Source of the DNA: Xestospongia bergquistia
Taxonomy: Eukaryota; Porifera; Demospongiae; Haplosclerida; Petrosiidae
Assembly: GCA_963965975.1 (NCBI GenBank)
Contig: OZ014414.1
Location: 7,412,730 to 7,476,729, forward strand
Direction of reading: 5' to 3'
Length of the DNA: 64,000 nucleotides
This document shows, in pieces, positions 55,392 to 64,000 of this stretch (the stretch's first letter is position 1; every line of letters begins with the position of its first letter). The notes below the pieces were generated by a model. The model worked only from the letters and a program-made list of their open reading frames with translations. It made no database searches and was not told where the DNA came from. Position numbers and translations under genes: made by a program.

Positions 55392-57410
55392 ATGGAGTGG
55401 TTAATCTCACCTCGGGATGTTCAATATTGGATTAGACAAGTTTCAACACAAACTAAACCTTCGATGTCATCATCTCAAAAGGTACTAGATAATCTGAAGC
55501 GGAGTTTGGTTGCTAGGAACTTGTATATTGGTCCTGCTACATTTACTAATGGATTTATATCAGTTTTACACGAAGCTTGTTACTGTGATCACGTTAGTGT
55601 AGTCCAATATATATTAGATCGTTATAGAGGGCAATTTGACATTAACCAACTTGTTGTCTACCATCCTTATCCCTGCTTTACACAAAATGAGAGTCCATTG
55701 TGGCAACGCAAACAGACCCTTGTACATGCTGCCGTTGAAAACAGTTTCTTCAGAGAAAAAAGGTCACCAAAACTTTTAAAACTACTAATATCTCATGGAG
55801 CATCCGTTAATATACCAGACTGTTGTTCTGTAACACCTTTATTAAAAGCTGTGTCTACAAAGTATTCATGTAAAGAAACCATTAGGCTATTGCTTAACGC
55901 AAGAGCTGACATTCATTACAGAGATGTCAAGGGACAAACAGTACTAATGTATGCAGTTAGTGGGCAAGCAGATGAAGATATCATATCGCTGTTACTTAAA
56001 GCAGGTGCTGATCCTACTCTAACTGATGAACGTGGCTATACTGTACTACATCATTCTGTATACTATGGAAGATGTGATTACTTAAGACTGCTTCTTTCAC
56101 TGAAGATACCTCCAACACTGTGTCCTCTACCATCAAAACCACATGCTGTATTTTTGGCTGATAGAGCAGAATTTTTAAAGGATGAAACAGATTTTTTGAC
56201 TATTAATAATCATGAGCATTATTTAATTCTAACTGCTGTTTTTGCAGAGCATTCACACTTTCCTTGGGACCTTAAAGTTGACAGCTTTTTAGTTAATGCT
56301 AGTTGTAACTTTTATTTGTATAGAAATAAGAGGATATCCGCCTGTTGTGTTGACATTAAGCAAGCTCTGACCATTAGAGCTCAGTTAAAGTTACCACCTC
56401 CTTCTTTGTCTCAACCTATTGAAGCTTATGGTGGTCTTACTGAAATAACATCTATTGAAGAGTTTGAAGAAAACTACTCTGATTTAACTAATATCAATAC
56501 ACAAGTCAACTTAGCTTATCAATGCCTTCTTATGAGGGAACGATGTCTTGGTTATGGTGACAGTACTGTTATAAAATTTTTATTTGCTATTGGGAAATGG
56601 ATGATTTCTATAAAGTATTATGCTAAAGGTTTGTTGTTGTGGCTGCGAGCTACTGGAATGCTTATTGCACGTTTGCAGGAAGGTGTTCAAAGTGTTCAAA
56701 GTGAGCTGAAGTGTCTGATTGAGAATGGCTATTGTGAATGCAGTGAGATAGAAATCGTATTAAGACAACAACCAGATTCTTATCGAGACCTGTTTATTCC
56801 AATACTGAGAAACCTGATAGAATGTCAACGACTCAGTATCAACTTTTACACATATAAACTGCATCATGTACATAGCCTATATGATGGTGATTTCACCAAT
56901 AATTTTGTGGTTTTAGTTGAAATACTACAAATTCTCTTTGAGAATCCTGTCCAAGGTGTTGATGTGTCGATGCTTTGTCGTGAAATTATTGAAAAATGCC
57001 CAACATTTCCTGCTGTTTTTCCCCTATATTCAAATTTGTTAGATCGTGCTATGTCAAGACATTGCCTTCTATATCTACCTTTTCTTTCTCTATTATTAGA
57101 ATCAGGTGGATATATGTTGGTTAATGACGTTGGACTAGATAGTTTACGACCTCTTGAGAAAGCTAATTCTAAAGAAGTCACATCATTGCTCCTTGCTCAT
57201 GGAGCTCATCCTGATGCTGTTAGTAGATCTACATCTCCACAAGTTAACCCTTTTCTTGACAAATACGTCTCTGATTCTTTTCCTCTCACTTGTCTCTCAG
57301 CAAAGTATATTGTGATGGAATCTATTCCTTATCAATTAATGGATCTTCCTCGTCATATTAAATATTTTATTGCCCTACATGATCCAGACCCAGATCATGC
57401 AAAGAATTGA
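55392..57410 (+). CDS. FEM1-like ankyrin-repeat protein (intact, isolated copy)
   Basis: A 672-residue single-exon protein, apart from the main arrays. It starts MEWLISPRDVQYW, then NLYIGPATFTNGF and ankyrin repeats to about 245 (ISHGASVNIPDCCSVTPLL, LLKAGADPTLTDERGYTVLH). KLPPPSLSQPIEAYGGLTE and RERCLGYGDSTVI mark the TPR-like block; C-terminal ankyrins (LLESGGYMLVNDVG, LLLAHGAHPDAVSR) and the tail LTCLSAKYIVMESIPYQLMDLPRHIKYFIALHD follow. The tail is shorter after DKYVSD and it lacks the extra C-terminal residues of other copies. In the TPR-like block and ankyrins it is closer to minus-array members (EFEENYSDLTNI) than to its plus-strand neighbours. AATAAA at about 57414. Probable CUL2-type substrate receptor. 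Confidence 0.9.
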   Translation: MEWLISPRDVQYWIRQVSTQTKPSMSSSQKVLDNLKRSLVARNLYIGPATFTNGFISVLHEACYCDHVSVVQYILDRYRGQFDINQLVVYHPYPCFTQNESPLWQRKQTLVHAAVENSFFREKRSPKLLKLLISHGASVNIPDCCSVTPLLKAVSTKYSCKETIRLLLNARADIHYRDVKGQTVLMYAVSGQADEDIISLLLKAGADPTLTDERGYTVLHHSVYYGRCDYLRLLLSLKIPPTLCPLPSKPHAVFLADRAEFLKDETDFLTINNHEHYLILTAVFAEHSHFPWDLKVDSFLVNASCNFYLYRNKRISACCVDIKQALTIRAQLKLPPPSLSQPIEAYGGLTEITSIEEFEENYSDLTNINTQVNLAYQCLLMRERCLGYGDSTVIKFLFAIGKWMISIKYYAKGLLLWLRATGMLIARLQEGVQSVQSELKCLIENGYCECSEIEIVLRQQPDSYRDLFIPILRNLIECQRLSINFYTYKLHHVHSLYDGDFTNNFVVLVEILQILFENPVQGVDVSMLCREIIEKCPTFPAVFPLYSNLLDRAMSRHCLLYLPFLSLLLESGGYMLVNDVGLDSLRPLEKANSKEVTSLLLAHGAHPDAVSRSTSPQVNPFLDKYVSDSFPLTCLSAKYIVMESIPYQLMDLPRHIKYFIALHDPDPDHAKN

Positions 57411-57637
57411 CTAATAATAAAGATTTTTACTTAATAAAGAATTGAAAGTGTATTAATTTTTTTGTAGCCATTTTAGATATTTTAAGAATTTGGAAAACTT
57501 TGAGTGAATATTACACGTGACAAGTTGGGGTTGATCACAAAATCACATTTGAAAATTTTTTTATGTAATACTTGATTTGTTATATTAGTAACTATGATTG
57601 TGGGGACCCCAGCACATAGTTTAGATATTGTCCATAT

Positions 57638-57737
57638 AATTCCACCTATATAATTCTTCCATTAATGACTATATCTGTTACAATGTTATTATTTTAACAG
57701 ATGTAGTCATTAATGGAAGAGTTATATAGGTGGAATT
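57638..57737. repeat. Inverted repeat (hairpin)
   Basis: Two 43 bp arms (57638-57680, 57695-57737) pair with two mismatches around a 14 bp loop. A foldback MITE or a hairpin downstream of the FEM1-like gene. Confidence 0.7.
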
Positions 57738-57799
57738 GTTGTCTTTACAACATATTGATTGTTGTTTTGTAAAACATACAAGTCAATATCATAAATTAG

Positions 57800-57960
57800 T
57801 AGTTTGTTGATATCAAACTGTCTGCCATGACTCGTACTGCATGGACCATGTCGACATTGTCAGAGGAATGAACAACATGTATGACTGATATAAACCCACT
57901 TGTAAATGTATAAATCTACTTCAATTTGAAAGCCAATTATAAATTTATATATCTGAAGCA
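57800..57960 (-). pseudogene. FEM1-like N-terminal relic
   Basis: Minus-strand text FTSGFISVIHVVHSSDNVDMVHAV matches the FTSGFISVxHEACRSDxxxxV region of the family. Nothing else of the gene remains. Confidence 0.6.
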
Positions 57961-59630
57961 AAAACACCTATAAATTTGCTATTTCAAGCTGTTTTATTTA
58001 TATAACAGTTATCAGTGTCTTTTTTAATAGCATCTAAAAATATTTTAATTCTTATTTTTTATATAGACAATCATGATTATAATTATTGTCAAATACTAAG
58101 TGAGACAAGAAAAGCTATCTTCATTAGAAAAAAAGTGTCTATGATTATTCTCAATATGGACTTCTATAGCAATCATCATTACACATAATTTTGATTCCTT
58201 CTTGTGTCATTATTTATTAGCCATAACATACATATATACAAATACTATATCTTATCCTGCTACAATTAAGGTATCCTTTATAAAAAGAATATCAATAAAT
58301 GAATAAAGCAACCTGTTGTGTATAACACTGATTATACATATGCTCTATATATGCAGGCTAAAAGACAAAATATTCAGCATAACTAAGATCACATATAAGA
58401 CAAGTTAATGATTCACTGTTACATTATGTAACATGCCTGTCATCATTACTGGCTATACTCTGTTCCTTAACTTAACAGCTTAGACATAACTCCCTTGACT
58501 GTTTCTACATTTTATGCCACTGCAAGTATTTAACATTACTAACCACAAAACAAATTTTAACAAATTTAGAGTCACACTTTAATTATAGACATGACTCTAT
58601 AAGAACAATAGTCCCCATTATTTTTGTTAGAATAAATGTTGCCATAAATCACAGGCATAATAAAGCACATAATAGTCACAAACAGTAATCAGTACATGAC
58701 AATTGCTGAGATTCCAAGCTTTAATATAAAAATAATGTTTGCCAAGCTTAACCTGATTAATTAATTAGATATTATATATTAATTTAATTAGATTATGCAT
58801 CAACTTTTCTAAAAAATCGTAACAGTTACTTTCAGCACTTAAAAATGGGCAAGGGAGGATATCTACAGATAATTAATGCTATCAAATCGATAATTAAAAG
58901 TTTTCTAATGTACATTCTTAGTTGATAAAATAATTCTACATTTAGTATGAAGAAGGTTACTTCATCACAAAAAAGGACAATGCAGGAGAAGCTGACTTTG
59001 AACAAAAAAATATACAAAAAGTTAGGACCACATCACACTACTGACTTTACTTTGATTAAGCTCTGAAAACACAACTTATTTAACGTGAATCATTTAATCT
59101 TATATTTATTAAGCAAATAGAGAAGGGAAATGAATTTAGCTAGAAAAACATTCCTCACATAATAGGTTGATGGTTTACCTATCAATCTTATTAGGATATT
59201 AATTAGAAGTGAGTGTACCTACTCTAGGAGCTGTATGTGTATTTACTATACACATAATATATGTCAGACCAACAAGTCTTCTTAGATGTAACTACTTAGT
59301 GATAGACAAGTCTACAACCAGGTCAAATCTTAATTATATGCAGCAAAAACATGGCATTCAATAATTGTCAAGCAGAAATTTGGTAATACTATAATATTAA
59401 CTGAATTATGCTTTGATAACATTTGATTAAATTTGATACAAAATAATATAGCTACACTTGCTGGATAAATTATTATAAGGATGAGAATGACATTCTAGTT
59501 ATATAATAATTATAATTGCTCAAGCTATTTCAGTTAGATGGACCACCAATGTTGGTACCTTAATACAGGCCTCATAAAACATTAAAGAAATTAGAAGAGG
59601 TATGCCTAACCAGCTCCAAGAAAAATTGTG
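57961..59630. other. Intergenic, nothing recognised
   Basis: AT-rich, no convincing gene or repeat. Confidence 0.5.
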
Positions 59631-59639
59631 GGAGGGGCT

Positions 59640-59765
59640 GCATGGATTTCAGCTAAAAGGAAGTATGGAATGACAATAACTTGCATGTTGATCTTGCTAT
59701 ATTTAGTAGTGAGTTTACATTAATTTTACATGAAGTTTGTCAATATATATAATAGAATGTCTGGC
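59640..59765 (+). pseudogene. FEM1-like N-terminal relic
   Basis: Plus-strand NNLHVDLAIFSSEFTLILHEVCQY matches the NNLYIGPATFTSGFISVLHEAC motif of the family, then decays. Confidence 0.6.
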
Positions 59766-59851
59766 TAGGAACAATTGAAGACCAGAAGTGTACTTTACTT
59801 GAAGAAGCATATCTGTCACTATAAAATATAAAATAGTTACTGAAGACAATT

Positions 59852-60290
59852 TGTGACCAGGTGTTTACTTCCTTTTAAAAAGTGACTTTAGTACCATATT
59901 AATAAAGTGTCTATTGACGACAACCTGTGACCAGGTGTGTGCATCCATTAACAAGCAACTTTAGTGTCAGATAAAAAAAATATAAAGTATATTTTCACAG
60001 CAACATGTAATCATGCAGGTGTTCACTTCCCTTTAACAAGTGACTTTAGTGTCACATTAAAAAGTGTCTATTGATAACAACCTGTGACCAGGTGGTGCAT
60101 CTTTTAACAAGTGACTTTAGTGTCACATTAAGAAATATAAAGTATATATAAACAAGAATCTGTGACCAGGTGTGGATCCCTTTAACAAACAACTTTAGTG
60201 TCATATTAAGAAATATAGAGTATCTATCGATGACAACTTGTAACCAGGTGTGTGTGGGCCTTAAACAAACTACTTTAGTGTCAGCAACAA
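59852..60290. repeat. Minisatellite, about 77 bp x 6
   Basis: Units begin near 59852, 59926, 60006, 60083, 60161 and 60239. Each holds tgtgaccaggtgt, a run like ctttaacaagtgac, and tttagtgtcacattaa. The unit contains the palindrome-like GTGAC...GTCAC. It lies directly upstream of the amidohydrolase gene. Confidence 0.8.
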
Positions 60291-60401
60291 AGAATTTTGG
60301 TGCCAGATAGTCATTTGCCCAGAAGGTGTTACCTAAGACAATGAACTTTGGAAGACTATATAAATACCCAGCTTGATCAAGGAAGCAATGTCTTCAGAAG
60401 T

Positions 60402-62252
60402 ATGGCTGAATCAGTCAAATTTTGTGAAAGCTACATGCATTGCGTCTGTCATAACCCAGTTTGGAAGTACTTTGGAGAAACTTTGTTTAGCAATGAAGCA
60501 ATAATTAAACAGATTTCGGAATCAACTAAAGAAAAAGGTGATGCTTCCTCCGATCCGGTCTCGGTGATGTACATTGGTGGGACCATACGTCCAATTATTG
60601 ATGGATCAATGGGTAAGGTTGATGCTATAGGTTTTCATGGTGGTTGGGTTGTAGCTTCAGGCTCTAAAGCTGATGTCACGGCTCATATGGATAAATTGGG
60701 GACAAAGTACACTACAATTGAGTTGTCTAATGGCCTTACTCTATTGCCTGGATTAATTGAGCCACATGTTCACATTGTACTTACAGCTATGATGATAGGG
60801 TGGCATGATTTTGGCCCTTTTGATGGGCAGTATATGCGAGAATCATATGATCTTGAATGGCTCACAGGAGAGATTAAAGGTGTTAAAGATACGCTCAAAC
60901 ATCCAGGAGCTTGGATATTAGGTTGTAACGTAGACCCTTCATTGATGCCATTTATTGTTACACAGCATAAAGACAAACTTAATATTTTGCAACGTTTCGA
61001 CTGTGACACCCTAGATAAAATCGAAAATGAAGTTCCCTTATTGATGATGAGTGCTTCTGGACATACAGCATATGTCAACACTCAAGCCTTGCAAAAAACA
61101 TACGATTCTTCGGAACAGGTTCAGGCAGAATATCCAACATTTGATGATTACCGGACCCATGTGAATTCAGGTGGTGGACTACAGGAGATAAATGAGATCA
61201 TGCCTGCTTTTTATGCTGCAAAATGGCAAATTTTATTTATGATGAATGGAATAATAAAATACTTTGATTCGTTGTTTGATACAGCTAATCAACGTGGGGT
61301 TACACTGATGTATGATGCTGCCATGTCTCCTCCTTTAAAGCGTATTCTGGAATTCTACTTAGGTCTCAAAAAAGCCAGAGTAAGAATTGGTTATGCTCAG
61401 CTTTGTGAGTCATTGGAAGATGTTGAAAAATTGGATCCATATGTACCACCAACTGAATTTAAAAATGTCTACCATGGTAGTATCAAGTTGGTTTCAGATG
61501 GATCAAATCAAGGATTAACCGGTTACCAAAATGAACCATATCGTTGTGAGCCTGCAGATAACGAAGGGCTTTTTAACTTCACCACTTCTGAATACTTTTA
61601 CATGGTGAAAAAAATTGCAGACAAAGGGTGGCCAATGATGATTCATGCCAATGGTAACAAAGCAATTGATTTAGCTATCATAGCCTACAGAGAAGCTCTT
61701 GGTGGAAACAGTGGGCAAACTAAAAGGTATCGTATTGAACACTGCTCTCTTCTAAATGAAGAAAACTTGGATAGCATGCGTGATTTGGGGATTTCACCTA
61801 GCTTCTTGATTGGTCATGTAGGATATTGGGGGTATGTTTTTAAAACTGGTATATTTGAAGAAAAGGCTGAACAACTAGATCTCTGTAAATCTGCACTTGA
61901 CAGAGGTATGCGAATTACACTTCACAGTGATAATTTTGTAACTCCTTTGGGGCCATTGCGTATGATGGAACAAGCCATTACAAGAATTGATTCAAAGGGC
62001 AACATTCTAAATGAAAAAGAGAAAATAACAGTAGAGCAAGCATTAAGAGCTGTGACATATGATGCAGCATGGCAATGTCATGCCGATCAGTGGGTTGGAT
62101 CTTTAGAGGTAGGTAAAATGGCTGACTATGTGATACTAGAAGAAGATCCGATCACTAGAAAAGATCCAGTGGGTATGCGTGATATACCTGTATTAGAAAC
62201 CTGGCTTGGAGGCATCAGGGTGTATAAAAAAGAGGTTATACTTCCCTATTAA
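60402..62252 (+). CDS. YtcJ-type amidohydrolase (amidohydrolase family 3)
   Basis: A 616-residue intronless gene counted from the first in-frame ATG (60402); the open frame reaches 60345 but has no ATG. A metal-dependent hydrolase of the amidohydrolase superfamily. Visible ligands: HVH as H122/H124 after LPGLIEP, Lys in SIKLVSDGS (about 362), His in MMIHANGN (415), His in YRIEHC (447), Asp in LHSDNF (510). SGHTAYVNTQAL is the typical YtcJ substrate-side motif. The N-terminal beta segment (MYIGGTIRPI...VDAIGFHGGWVVASG) and C-terminal GSLEVGKMADYVILEEDP are classical. There is an extra N-terminal stretch of about 55 residues and no signal peptide. Substrate unknown. Intronless among spliced neighbours and bacterial in style: possible horizontal transfer. 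ATTAAA near 62357. Confidence 0.88.
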   Translation: MAESVKFCESYMHCVCHNPVWKYFGETLFSNEAIIKQISESTKEKGDASSDPVSVMYIGGTIRPIIDGSMGKVDAIGFHGGWVVASGSKADVTAHMDKLGTKYTTIELSNGLTLLPGLIEPHVHIVLTAMMIGWHDFGPFDGQYMRESYDLEWLTGEIKGVKDTLKHPGAWILGCNVDPSLMPFIVTQHKDKLNILQRFDCDTLDKIENEVPLLMMSASGHTAYVNTQALQKTYDSSEQVQAEYPTFDDYRTHVNSGGGLQEINEIMPAFYAAKWQILFMMNGIIKYFDSLFDTANQRGVTLMYDAAMSPPLKRILEFYLGLKKARVRIGYAQLCESLEDVEKLDPYVPPTEFKNVYHGSIKLVSDGSNQGLTGYQNEPYRCEPADNEGLFNFTTSEYFYMVKKIADKGWPMMIHANGNKAIDLAIIAYREALGGNSGQTKRYRIEHCSLLNEENLDSMRDLGISPSFLIGHVGYWGYVFKTGIFEEKAEQLDLCKSALDRGMRITLHSDNFVTPLGPLRMMEQAITRIDSKGNILNEKEKITVEQALRAVTYDAAWQCHADQWVGSLEVGKMADYVILEEDPITRKDPVGMRDIPVLETWLGGIRVYKKEVILPY

Positions 62253-62600
62253 CAGTGACTTTTTGTTACATATTTTTAGATAGTTCTTACTAACTTAAAG
62301 TTAGTTCATTGTTTTGTATTTTGATGATAATTGGGTGAAACGTTTTGTTATTTAATTAAAAAACATTTTTTCTACTCGTTATTGCATTGGCTTTAACATT
62401 TGTCAGCAATAAGCAAACAATATCTTTTGTAAAAGGATGTGTTATATGTAGTGTATGTTGAGGTTTTTTACATATATATTGGAATTAATCTAGTAAAATG
62501 ATATCATGATGATATCATTATGATATCGTCTATAAATGTGCAAACATAACTGTACAAAAATGTTCATTCATTACTGATGTCAGTAAGAGAATATGTACTA
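62253..62600. other. Intergenic, short hairpins
   Basis: Contains short ATGATATCAT palindromes at about 62500-62530; no gene. Confidence 0.4.
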
Positions 62601-62960
62601 TGCAACTCAGGATGAGCTCCATTATACCATGGAGAAATGATATTACTTCTCTAGAAGGATCTCTCCTAAGAGACCTATGTTATCATTTTCAATTTCATTT
62701 ATGAGCATATGTATGTATAACCACCAAAATTATAACCTGGTTACATCATAAATACAATAAAAGATCCTTATAATTATCGCCTCACTAGATTTCATAATAA
62801 TGAAATTAATCTCTCGACAAATATCTATAACAGAATTTGGACTATGCATGCAAAACCTCTCTATTAAAGAGACCTTCAAGAATATGATAAGCATTAATGG
62901 ACAAAAAGCCTTCATTTTACAACATTTTGGTTGAAAATTTTTAGAAGATTCAAATGTTAA
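62601..62960 (-). pseudogene. FEM1-like C-terminal relic
   Basis: Plus-strand text caggatgagctccat (62608) and a following decayed stretch to taaccacc match the antisense of the AHGAHPD ... SGGY ankyrin region of the family. Further right, the minus frame NSVIDICREI resembles NDVSSLCREAI. Heavily decayed. Confidence 0.5.
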
Positions 62961-63087
62961 TGACAATCTAAATTTTGTTGTATTACTACTGACATTTATT
63001 CAAATGAAGTAGAAATTATTTGGATTTTGTTTATTTTACTTGGGATGGATAAACCATGAGAAAGGATGACTGTATGTTTGTACTTAG

Positions 63088-64000
63088 AGTCTGTAGTACC
63101 AGAAGATGTGTTGAAAGAAGATGATAATAAGGAAGAAGAGTTGGACAAAGGTATGTAATTATGTTAGAGTCGTTCTCAGATTTGACAAATGTAACATAAT
63201 TTGTAATTGAAACTATTGTAATGTTTTGTTTTTAAAGTTTTAAACAAGTCTACTAGTAACAAGTCTTGAGTGCTAATAGTTGTGATATTTTTTGAACTAA
63301 GGGATGATAATATAATTTATTCATTTTGTTATATGTACCAGTCACTGTGTGCTGTTAAATTTCATTTAGTTGGCTTAAAGTCTTACATGGATCAACATGC
63401 ATATGTTTAGACAGCTTGAAAATGGATATCCATAATCAAGCATTCTCATCATTTACAATATAGCATCATGTTTTTTTGAAATATGAATAATATAATTTGT
63501 GTATTACTTATTTTTTTATGTTTGTCTTACCAGAAGATGCTGGAAGGGTTAAATGGAGAGTTTACAACAATAGTGTTCATCTCACTTCACCGAGAATTGA
63601 GCAATGTCAAGATGTTATGAGCAGATTAATAATAGAGCAATGCACAGGAAAGGAATGGAGTCTTTGTCTTTGGTTATCATCTTGTACAGTGAGGGAATTG
63701 GAAATCTTAAACACTCCATTGACATCAAGTGTGTATTAACATTGTCAGAAGTACTAACAACTAATAAAACATTGAAGATACTCATGGCTTCGTTCCTCCC
63801 CTTTCAATGATGGTATCAAACCAGTCAGTGACGCTCTTTATACAAATGCTACCATTGAAGTGTTAGAATTGTATAATACTACTCTCACAGATGAAGATAC
63901 TCTTCATTTATCTAATAAGCTAACTGTTAATAAGACTCTGAAAGTACTACGTCTCTCAAATATCACTGATAATGGTGTCCAACATATCTGTGAAGGACTC
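63088..64000 (+). pseudogene. Leucine-rich-repeat gene, frameshifted, partial
   Basis: Two exons are supported: 63088-63150 (acidic, SVVPEDVLKEDDNKEEELDK) and from 63534, both in phase 1 with clear acceptors. The second holds LRRs: WSLCLWLSSCTVRELEILN, VLTLSEVLTTNKTLKILM, GIKPVSDALYTNATIEVLELYNTTLTDEDTLHLSNKLTVNKTLKVLRLSN, then ITDNGVQHICEGL running off the edge. Two frame changes (about 63727 and about 63798) break it, so it is a pseudogene or has sequence errors. LRRs of this NLRC3-like type often follow Death or NACHT domains; upstream exons were not found. Confidence 0.6.

Noticed and set aside
59852-60290. Regular repeats with spacers, CRISPR-like at first sight
   Set aside because: Units are degenerate over their whole 77 bp with no conserved repeat/variable spacer pattern, and the genome is animal.
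60348-60401. Longer N-terminus of the amidohydrolase
   Set aside because: The frame opens with TTG after a TGA and has no ATG before 60402.

Overview
The window looks like nuclear DNA from an early-branching animal, most likely a demosponge such as Amphimedon queenslandica (inference). It is AT-rich and gene-dense. Spliced genes have some very short introns (about 47-57 bp) with GT..AG borders. It carries animal-only protein architectures (a Death-domain adaptor, filamin, CHMP6) beside MITEs and a Ty3/Gypsy retrotransposon. No species call can be proven from the sequence alone.

The dominant feature is an expanded family of single-exon genes of about 670-717 aa with FEM1 architecture: N-terminal ankyrin repeats, a TPR-like block with the FEM1-type 'RERCLGYGD' signature, C-terminal ankyrin repeats, and a terminal VHL-box-like tail (CLSARxI..SIPY..LPxxIxxFIxLHD). 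FEM1 proteins are substrate receptors of CUL2 ubiquitin ligases. Copies on the left (1-26.3 kb) are all on the minus strand: two intact genes (13170-15263, 22966-24996), one N-truncated ORF (7639-9564) and many broken copies. Copies at 30.5-39.2 kb are all on the plus strand: three intact genes. A further intact plus-strand gene lies at 55392-57410, and decayed fragments reach to 63 kb on both strands. The two arrays diverge from a centre at 26.3-30.5 kb. That centre holds a foldback MITE and a secreted fibrinogen/intelectin-like gene with its own decayed tandem copy.

The left arm was built by repeated segmental duplication. Block 12.3-16.56 kb is repeated at 22.05-26.29 kb. A unit holding a FEM1 pseudogene, its upstream flank and a Gypsy element occurs at 0-6.5 kb and again, truncated, at 17.1-20.3 kb. 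A third copy of the flank at 10.3 kb keeps the empty insertion site. Two TIR transposons (20952-21489, 21543-21943) sit between the duplicated blocks.

The right part carries unrelated genes, all on plus. A multi-exon Death-domain/CARD-like/coiled-coil gene (39893-44263) has one in-frame TGA. CHMP6, an ESCRT-III subunit, has eight exons (44800-46629). A compact filamin (47937-51248) has two CH domains, about five Ig repeats and a start codon split by an intron. An intronless YtcJ-type amidohydrolase (60402-62252) is a candidate for bacterial origin and is preceded by a minisatellite. A frameshifted leucine-rich-repeat gene runs off the right edge (63088-64000); an older relic of the same family sits at about 47.2-47.6 kb.
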